This document shows, piece after piece, positions 58,781 through 64,000 of a stretch of DNA of 64,000 nucleotides (position 1 is the stretch's first letter; each line of letters starts with the position of its first letter). Source of the stretch: JAXMEQ01 sp046348225 (GTDB lineage Bacteria > Pseudomonadota > Gammaproteobacteria > Burkholderiales > Burkholderiaceae_C). The translations under genes were made by a program, and so were the position numbers. Below the pieces are notes generated by a model. It did not search any database and had not been told where the DNA came from. It saw only the letters and a program-made list of their open reading frames with translations. The stretch lies in the NCBI GenBank assembly GCA_046348225.1, contig JAXMEQ010000013.1, forward strand, positions 1 through 64,000, given 5' to 3'.

Positions 58781-59965
58781 TCATTCGCCCGCCCTGCCTT
58801 GGTGCGCCTGCAGCCCTGCGACCTCTACACCGTCGCGCACATAGCACTCACTGCCGCCATACACCAGCATTTGCCGTTGCACGCGCGGGCCCAGCAGGGC
58901 GGCCGTGCTGCGCAGGGATCTGAAGAACTCGGCTTGCACGGTCTGGCCAGATTTCACTTCCACCAGGCCCAGCGCCCCTGGGGGCATGCCGTTTTCGACC
59001 AGCAGGTCCACCTCCACGCCATTGCTGTCGCGCCAGAAATGCAGCTGGGCGCGCTCGCCATGGTGCAGGGCGTGCTTGACGAACTCCATGACCACGAGGT
59101 TTTCGAACAGGGCGCCGCGCAGCGGATGCGTGGGCAACTGCAACGCGTCGGTGATACCCATGAGCCAGGCCGCCAGCCCCACGTCATAGAAGTAGAGCTT
59201 GGGTGACTTGGTCAGGCGTTTGCCAAGGTTGGCAAACCAGGGCGGCAGCAGGTACACGATGTATGACGCCTGCAGCAGCGTCATCCATTGCCGCGCGGTG
59301 GGATCAGAGACGCCCGCGTCAGAGGCCAGGCTGTGAAGGTTCAGCAACTGGCCGGTGCGGCCTGCCGCCAGCCGCACAAACCGGCGAAACTCATCGAGGT
59401 GGCGCAATGCAATCAGGGCGCGCATGTCGCGCTCGACATAGGTCTCGAAGTAGTCACCCAGAGCCGTGTACGGCGATAAGCCTTGTGCATGGATGCGGGG
59501 GTAGCCGCCCGCGTGCAGCAGGCGGTCGGTCGGCGTGGGCAGGCCCGCCTCGCGAAGCTCATTGACCGACAGCGGCAGCAACTGCAGCAAGGCGGTGCGG
59601 CCCGCCAGCGACTGGGTGATGGCGGCCATCAGTTCGAACTGGTGACTTCCCGTCAGGATGAACTGGCCAGGCATCTGCTTTTCGTCCACGCGCACCTGCA
59701 CCCATGACAGCAGCTCAGGCACGCGCTGGATTTCGTCGATGACCGCGCCGTCCGGGAATTGGCCCAAAAAGCCCTTGGGGTCGCTCCTGGCAAAGTCCCG
59801 CGTGTCGGGCTGCTCCAGGTTGGCATAGGGCTTGGCTGCAAATGCCAGCTTGCACAGGGTGGTCTTGCCGGCTTGCCGCGGCCCGGTGACCGTGACCACC
59901 GGATACTGATTCGCACGCGCCCGCAGCACCGGCAGCAGGTGGCGGGCAATGGGTGGAGTCGTCAT
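58781..59965 (-). CDS. ATPase of the AAA_14/DUF4143 family
   Basis: A 394-aa protein with an N-terminal P-loop ATPase (Walker A GPRQAGKTT at 28-36, Walker B GAVIDEIQRVPEL, sensor LTGSHQFEL) and a C-terminal DUF4143 nuclease-like domain (GALFENLVVMEFVKH, FWRDSNGVEVDLLVE, GLVEVKSGQT), the last with the D-ExK order of PD-(D/E)xK folds. Cellular role unknown. The family is scattered across genomes and often looks horizontally moved; the promoter region here is far more AT-rich than the surroundings. Confidence 0.87.
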   Translation of the reverse strand: MTTPPIARHLLPVLRARANQYPVVTVTGPRQAGKTTLCKLAFAAKPYANLEQPDTRDFARSDPKGFLGQFPDGAVIDEIQRVPELLSWVQVRVDEKQMPGQFILTGSHQFELMAAITQSLAGRTALLQLLPLSVNELREAGLPTPTDRLLHAGGYPRIHAQGLSPYTALGDYFETYVERDMRALIALRHLDEFRRFVRLAAGRTGQLLNLHSLASDAGVSDPTARQWMTLLQASYIVYLLPPWFANLGKRLTKSPKLYFYDVGLAAWLMGITDALQLPTHPLRGALFENLVVMEFVKHALHHGERAQLHFWRDSNGVEVDLLVENGMPPGALGLVEVKSGQTVQAEFFRSLRSTAALLGPRVQRQMLVYGGSECYVRDGVEVAGLQAHQGRAGE

Positions 59966-59969
59966 GCTA

Positions 59970-60010
59970 GATTATGCAAAAATAAAGTTGAATTTTATAT
60001 TTACATAATC
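59970..60010. promoter_or_regulatory. AT-rich promoter region with inverted repeat before the DUF4143 gene
   Basis: GATTATG (59970-59976) and CATAATC (60004-60010) form an inverted repeat around 27 nt of almost pure A/T. On the minus strand CATAAT (59971-59976) ends 5 nt before the ATG and could be the -10 box. The repeat could be an operator, perhaps for the gene's own product. Confidence 0.5.
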
Positions 60011-60025
60011 CAGAAAGCAATGTGC

Positions 60026-60670
60026 TCAGCCGATGCCGTCCGCCGTCAGGTGCAGCACCCGGTCCGCACGCTGCGCCGCCGCCTCGGAATGCGTTACCAG
60101 CACCAGTGACGCGCCTTCCAGCCGGGTCTGTGCAATCAGCACGTCCATCACCTTCGCGGCGGTGGCCGGGTCGAGGTTGCCGGTGGGCTCGTCGGCCAGC
60201 AGCAGGGCGGGGCGGTGCACCAGCGCGCGGGCAATGGCCACGCGCTGCAGTTGCCCGCCGCTCAAGGTTTGCGGCAGGCGCGGGCCCAGGCCGTCCAGGC
60301 CCACGGCCTGCAGCATCTGCGCCACGCGCTGTGCGTCGGGTTTGTGCTGCAGCAGCAGGGGCAGGGCCACGTTTTGTGCCACGTCCAGGTGCGGCAGCAC
60401 ATGGAAGGCCTGGAACACAAAGCCGACCTTGTCACGGCGCAGCAGCGCGGCCTGCTCGTCGTTGAGCGTGCCGATATCCGTGCCATCCAGCACCACCTGG
60501 CCGGCGTTCCAGCGGTCCAGCCCGGCCATGCAGTTCAGCAGGGTGGACTTGCCAACACCCGATTCGCCGACGATGGCCACAAACTCGCCGCGCGCCACGG
60601 TGAACGACACGTTGGCAAACACGGGCACATCGCCATAGGTTTTGCCCAGGCCGGTGATGACAAGGCTCAT
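60026..60670 (-). CDS. LolD-like ABC transporter ATPase
   Basis: A 214-aa ATPase of the MacB/LolD group. Walker A is GESGVGKST (35-43), signature LSGGQLQR, Walker B ALLLADEPTGNLD, and the switch His is in LVTHSEAA. It overlaps the miaA stop by 4 nt. It probably powers the FtsX-like permease encoded at 51-53.6 kb; no permease gene is adjacent. Confidence 0.9.
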   Translation of the reverse strand: MSLVITGLGKTYGDVPVFANVSFTVARGEFVAIVGESGVGKSTLLNCMAGLDRWNAGQVVLDGTDIGTLNDEQAALLRRDKVGFVFQAFHVLPHLDVAQNVALPLLLQHKPDAQRVAQMLQAVGLDGLGPRLPQTLSGGQLQRVAIARALVHRPALLLADEPTGNLDPATAAKVMDVLIAQTRLEGASLVLVTHSEAAAQRADRVLHLTADGIG

Positions 60671-61617
60671 GCGCTGGCCTCCACGGCGCGCAGCAGTTGT
60701 GCCAGCGCGTCGGGCGCGTCGCAGGGCACCACCTGGCGCTGCGGCATGCTGCGCAGCCAGGTGAGCTGGCGCTTGGCCAGCTGGCGGGTGGCGGCGATGC
60801 CGCGCTCGCGCAGTCCGTGCGCATCAAACTCGCCGTTCAGATGCTCCCAGGTCTGCCGGTACCCCACGCAGCGCATGCTGGGCAGGTCGGGTGACAGGTC
60901 GCCACGCGCGCGCAGGGCGCGTACTTCGTCCAGCAACCCGGCAGCCAGCATTGCGTCAAAGCGCTGGGCGATGCGCACGTGGAGCCAGCTTCTGTCTTGC
61001 GGCTCCAGGCTAAAAAGGCTCCCAACCCGCACCGGTGCTGCGTGAGGCGCTATCAAATTAGTAGCGTCTGTGGCGTGTGCGTGATAGGCTGAGATCGGCT
61101 TGCCGCTGGCGCGCCAGACCTCCAGCGCGCGCTGGATACGCTGCGAATCGTTGGGCGCCAGCCTTTGCGCAGTGACCGGGTCCACCTGTGCCAGCTCCGC
61201 GTGCAAGGCGGGCCAGCCGCGTTCACGCGCTTCGGCGTCGATCTGCGCGCGCAGGGCGGGGTGTGCGGCCGGCATGGCGTCCAGCCCGGTGAACAGCGCC
61301 TTGAAGTACAGCATGGTGCCGCCGACCAGCAGCGGCCGCCGCCCGCGCGCCTGGATTTCGCCGATCAGGCGCGTGGCGTCGCGCACGAACTCGGCCGCGC
61401 TGTAGGCCTGCAGCGGGTCGCGGATGTTGATCAAGTGGTGCGGCACCGCCGCCCGCTCGGCCGCAGCCGGCTTGGCGGTGCCGATGTCCATGCCGCGGTA
61501 CACCAGGGCCGAATCGACGCTGATGATTTCCACCGGCCAGCGCTGCGCAATGGCCAGCGCCGCCGCAGTTTTGCCTGATGCGGTGGGCCCGGCCAGGCAC
61601 AGGGGCTGCAGGGTCAT
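60667..61617 (-). CDS. miaA: tRNA dimethylallyltransferase MiaA
   Basis: A 316-aa enzyme that adds a dimethylallyl group to A37 of tRNAs reading UNN codons. Landmarks are the P-loop GPTASGKTA (10-18), ISVDSALVYRGMDIGTAKP, and the DSQRIQRALEVWRASGKP stretch. Residues ~185-195 (ATNLIAPHAAP) are encoded by a dispersed palindromic repeat, in the variable loop before the conserved LEPQDR region. The ATG overlaps the stop of the MFS gene, and the stop overlaps the LolD-like gene. Confidence 0.96.
   Translation of the reverse strand: MTLQPLCLAGPTASGKTAAALAIAQRWPVEIISVDSALVYRGMDIGTAKPAAAERAAVPHHLINIRDPLQAYSAAEFVRDATRLIGEIQARGRRPLLVGGTMLYFKALFTGLDAMPAAHPALRAQIDAEARERGWPALHAELAQVDPVTAQRLAPNDSQRIQRALEVWRASGKPISAYHAHATDATNLIAPHAAPVRVGSLFSLEPQDRSWLHVRIAQRFDAMLAAGLLDEVRALRARGDLSPDLPSMRCVGYRQTWEHLNGEFDAHGLRERGIAATRQLAKRQLTWLRSMPQRQVVPCDAPDALAQLLRAVEASA
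61038..61065. repeat. Dispersed palindromic repeat inside miaA
   Basis: CTGCGTGAGGCGCTAT, then CAAATTA and GTAGC. It is nearly identical to the flank-plus-stem order of the copy at 16.4 kb and is read in frame. Confidence 0.75.
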
Positions 61618-62843
61618 GGTGCTGCCCCTGCCGGTGCCGGCGACTCCGCATCGCCAAAGCGCTGCACCAGCACCCAGGCAAAAAACGCGATCACGGCGGT
61701 CCAGAACCACAGGCCGTTGACCAGCGGGAACACTGTGCCGTCAATGCGCCAGCCCAGCCAGGCCCCCACGCCAAATGCCACCACCGTGAGGAAAAAGCCA
61801 GACAGGGCCGAGGCCGCGCCCGCCACCTCCGGGAACGGCGCGATGGCGCCGGTTTGCGTGCAAGGCTGGTGAATGCCATGGCCCACCATGAACAGGTAGT
61901 GCGGCAGCAGGAATGCCCACCAGGTATGCACCCCGGCCCAGGCCAGCAGGCCCATGGCCGTGCCGCCCCCCAGGCTCAGAAAAGCCGCCAACCGCACTGC
62001 ACCGCGCAGCCCCACGCGTGGCAGCAGCCGGCGGCAGACAAAGGTGCCGCCGATGTAGGCGAGTGAGGCCGATGCCATGGCCAGGCCATACAGGGGTTTG
62101 GTCATCTGGTACACGTTCAGGAACACAAACGCCGATGCCGCGAGGAACGTGAACAAGCCTCCATAGCTGGCCGCCAGCAGTCCGGCCCAGGCCAGAAAGC
62201 CCGGGTGGCGCGCAATGCGCACCCAGTTGCGCAGCAGCAGGCCGGGCTGCAACGGTGTGCGCTGGCGCACGGTTTCCTCAAAGCGTGTGGTCAGCAGCAC
62301 CAGCACCAACACGCCAAACATCACCAGCGCGGCCAGTGCCCAGCGCCAGCCCACCAGCGGCGCCAGCAGCCCGCCGGCCAGTGGGCTCAGGCAGGCGATG
62401 ATGCCCAGGCCCCCGAGCGCTTTGGCCATCACGCGTGCGCCGTCGGCCGGGGCGTACAGGTCGCGGATGATGGCGCGTGCGCACATCACGGCCGCACCCA
62501 TGGCCGCGCCCTGTACCGCGCGCGTGGCAATCAGCCATTCAATGGTGGGCGCCAGCATGTTGCCAACGCCCGCCAGCGTGTACAGCGCCATGCCCCCCAG
62601 CAGGATGGGCCGGCGGCCAAAGCGGTCGGACAGCGGGCCGAAGAACAGTTGCGAAATGCCAAAGCTCAGCAGCAGCGCCGTGAGCGTGAGCTGGCCCTGG
62701 CCCACGCTCGCGCCCAGCTCGGTGGTGAGTGCGGGCAGGGCGGGCAGGTACAGGTCGGTGGTGATGGGCTGGATGCCCAGCAGAAGCGCCAGCAGCAGCA
62801 CCACCAGGCCCGACGGCATGGGCTTGAGCACGGAGACAGACAT
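61614..62843 (-). CDS. MFS drug efflux transporter, Bcr/CflA type
   Basis: A 409-aa inner-membrane exporter with 12 helices. The N-terminus LGIQPITTDLYLPALPAL and the loop FGPLSDRFGRRPILLGG are hallmarks of the Bcr/CflA drug:H+ antiporter group (motif A). Substrate unknown. The stop overlaps the miaA ATG. Confidence 0.9.
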   Translation of the reverse strand: MSVSVLKPMPSGLVVLLLALLLGIQPITTDLYLPALPALTTELGASVGQGQLTLTALLLSFGISQLFFGPLSDRFGRRPILLGGMALYTLAGVGNMLAPTIEWLIATRAVQGAAMGAAVMCARAIIRDLYAPADGARVMAKALGGLGIIACLSPLAGGLLAPLVGWRWALAALVMFGVLVLVLLTTRFEETVRQRTPLQPGLLLRNWVRIARHPGFLAWAGLLAASYGGLFTFLAASAFVFLNVYQMTKPLYGLAMASASLAYIGGTFVCRRLLPRVGLRGAVRLAAFLSLGGGTAMGLLAWAGVHTWWAFLLPHYLFMVGHGIHQPCTQTGAIAPFPEVAGAASALSGFFLTVVAFGVGAWLGWRIDGTVFPLVNGLWFWTAVIAFFAWVLVQRFGDAESPAPAGAAP

Positions 62844-62850
62844 CGCGGCG

Positions 62851-62856
62851 AGGTTA
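62851..62856 (-). promoter_or_regulatory. -10-like box TAACCT before the MFS gene
   Basis: TAACCT on the minus strand ends 7 nt before the ATG; no Shine-Dalgarno. Confidence 0.35.
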
Positions 62857-62876
62857 GCAGAAGGGCCGTGACGGTC

Positions 62877-63392
62877 TCAGGCCCAGGGCGGTTCGCCCTG
62901 CGCTTCCAGGTGGGTCAGGTACAGCCGCACGTCGAACTCGAGCTGGTGGTAGTCGGGCGCCATGTGGGTGCAAAGGCTGTAGAAGGCCTTGTCGTGTTCC
63001 CTGATCTTCAGGTGCGCCAGCTCGTGCACGGTGATCATTTTCAGGAACGGCTCCGGCGCTTCGCGGAACACCGTGGCCACGCGGATCTCGCGCCGGGTCT
63101 TGAGCTTGCTGCCCTGTACGCGCGCGGTGACGGTGTGGGTGCCCAGTGCCTGCGCCACCTGCTGCAGCTTGCCGTCAAAACACACCTTGGCCAGCGGCTC
63201 CGAGCTGCGCAGGTAGCTGGCCTTCAGGTCCATCACGTAGTCGTACAGGGCGCGGTCGGTGCGCACGCCGTGCAGGGCGGGGTATTTGCGGCGCAGCAGC
63301 GGCGCCACGCCGCCGTCTGCCAGCAGCTGGCGCACCTGGGCCTGCAACGGCTCGGGGTAGCCGCGCAGGTACTTCAGGGGGACGGGTTGCAC
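62877..63392 (-). CDS. YgjP-like zinc metallopeptidase
   Basis: A 171-aa protein of the YgjP/DUF45 (M48-like) family. The zinc site is HELAHLKIREHDKAFY, with the downstream H of the HExxH...H pattern (EHDKAFY). The C-terminal MAPDYHQLEFDVRLYL fits the family. The start is uncertain: I chose GTG (VQPVPLKYL) 4 nt after the nhaR stop; the longer frame overlaps nhaR. Substrate unknown. Confidence 0.8.
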   Translation of the reverse strand: MQPVPLKYLRGYPEPLQAQVRQLLADGGVAPLLRRKYPALHGVRTDRALYDYVMDLKASYLRSSEPLAKVCFDGKLQQVAQALGTHTVTARVQGSKLKTRREIRVATVFREAPEPFLKMITVHELAHLKIREHDKAFYSLCTHMAPDYHQLEFDVRLYLTHLEAQGEPPWA

Positions 63393-63396
63393 GGGC

Positions 63397-64000
63397 TCAG
63401 CCGCGCACCGGCACGATCTTCTGCACCAGCGGGTGCAGCACCTTGCGCGCCGTGCCAATGGCGAAGAAGTGCTCTTCAATCCCCGACAGCGTGCCGATCC
63501 GCTTGACGTTGTAGCGGCTGGTCAGCTCCTTGTGCATCAGGTCGGCGGCCGGGAACACCCCCATGCCGGCCGAGCCAAAGGTCTTGAGCAGCGCGCTGTC
63601 TTCAAATTCGCCCACCACCTGGGGATGGATGCCCTCACGCTCGAACCACTGGTCCAGCCGCATCCGGATGGCCGCGTGCGCTGTGGGCAGCAGCAGCGGC
63701 ACCGAGCCCAGGGATTGCGGAAAGTCCTTCGCGGCCTGCGCGGCCAGTGCCGGCGGCGCGTACCAGGCCACTGGCGCCGAACCCAGTGAATGGCTGTACA
63801 GCTTCAGGTTGGGGTTGGGCGGCGCGCCGCGGTCTGAAAGCACCACGTCCAGGCGGTGCAGCGCCAGGTCGGCCAGCAGGTCATCGAACTCGCCCTCGTG
63901 GCACTGCAGGCGCAGGCCCGGCTCGTTCAGGACTGGCTGCAGCAGCCGCTGCACCACGAGCTTGGGCAGGCCGTCTGAGATGCCCACCACCAGCCGCACG
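63397..64000 (-). CDS. nhaR: NhaR-like LysR regulator, C-terminal part
   Basis: The last 201 codons; the N-terminal DNA-binding domain lies beyond the right edge. The effector domain opens RLVVGISDGLPKLVVQRLLQPV and contains CHEGEFDDLLADLALHRLDVVLSD and GEFEDSALLKTFGSAGMGVF, close to NhaR, the LysR activator of the nhaA Na+/H+ antiporter gene. No nhaA is in the window, so the target is unproven. Followed after 4 nt by the YgjP-like gene. Confidence 0.85.
   Translation of the reverse strand, partial: VRLVVGISDGLPKLVVQRLLQPVLNEPGLRLQCHEGEFDDLLADLALHRLDVVLSDRGAPPNPNLKLYSHSLGSAPVAWYAPPALAAQAAKDFPQSLGSVPLLLPTAHAAIRMRLDQWFEREGIHPQVVGEFEDSALLKTFGSAGMGVFPAADLMHKELTSRYNVKRIGTLSGIEEHFFAIGTARKVLHPLVQKIVPVRG

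Overview
The window is a GC-rich piece of a betaproteobacterial chromosome, most likely from the Comamonadaceae (Acidovorax/Polaromonas/Rhodoferax-like). Reasons: the nuo operon carries a DUF2818 gene after nuoN, secG and tRNA-Leu(GAG) lie directly in front of nuoA, and an AT-rich palindromic repeat with core GCTAT-N-ATAGC followed by a GCGTGAGGCGC-type flank is scattered through genes and gaps. I identified 48 protein genes and one tRNA. I saw no insertion sequence, prophage or CRISPR array. Nearly all of the window is coding.

Region by region. (1) 1-3.7 kb: housekeeping genes (a LysM protein cut by the window edge, mog, darP, pmbA, a YqeY protein, rpsU). (2) 3.7-21 kb: a long leftward nitrate-assimilation block. 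It starts from an NtrC/sigma-54-type promoter and an ANTAR-type leader in front of nrtA, then runs nrtA-nrtB-nrtD, a CheA-like kinase, a CheY-like receiver, CheX, nirB-nirD-nasA, ybiB, cobA, a fatty acid hydroxylase-family gene and an FAD protein. The antiterminator gene nasR lies just upstream of the promoter. (3) 21-30 kb: tsaD, a small heat-shock protein, an orphan periplasmic binding protein, an aminotransferase, rpsO-pnp, a quinone oxidoreductase, tpiA and secG. (4) 30-46 kb: tRNA-Leu(GAG) and a complete 14-gene complex I operon nuoA-N, followed by DUF2818, Nudix and DUF1178 genes. (5) 46-64 kb: a mixed region with an MsbA-like exporter, a putative zinc metallopeptidase, an AttH/CrtC-like protein, a cysteine synthase-like enzyme, an FtsX-type permease, an SDR, a threonine dehydratase-like enzyme, a GNAT protein, an FG-GAP repeat lipoprotein, a DUF4143 ATPase, a LolD-like ATPase, miaA, a Bcr/CflA-type exporter, a YgjP-like peptidase and the 3' part of a nhaR-like regulator.

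How the genes fit together. NrtABD would import nitrate, NasA reduce it to nitrite and NirBD reduce nitrite to ammonium. CobA makes precorrin-2, the precursor of the NirB siroheme. Mog, elsewhere in the window, serves molybdenum cofactor synthesis, which NasA needs. The leader before nrtA shows nitrogen control (NtrC sites, sigma-54 promoter) followed by nitrate control (two hairpins with the same AACGGC hexaloop, the second overlapping a terminator) read by NasR. The kinase/CheY/CheX trio inside the operon has no DNA-binding output and is the most unusual part of the system.

Two window-wide patterns stand out. The palindromic repeat lies in frame inside at least four proteins. In addition, eleven genes have a -10-like hexamer 5-7 nt before the start codon and no clear Shine-Dalgarno, which suggests leaderless mRNAs.
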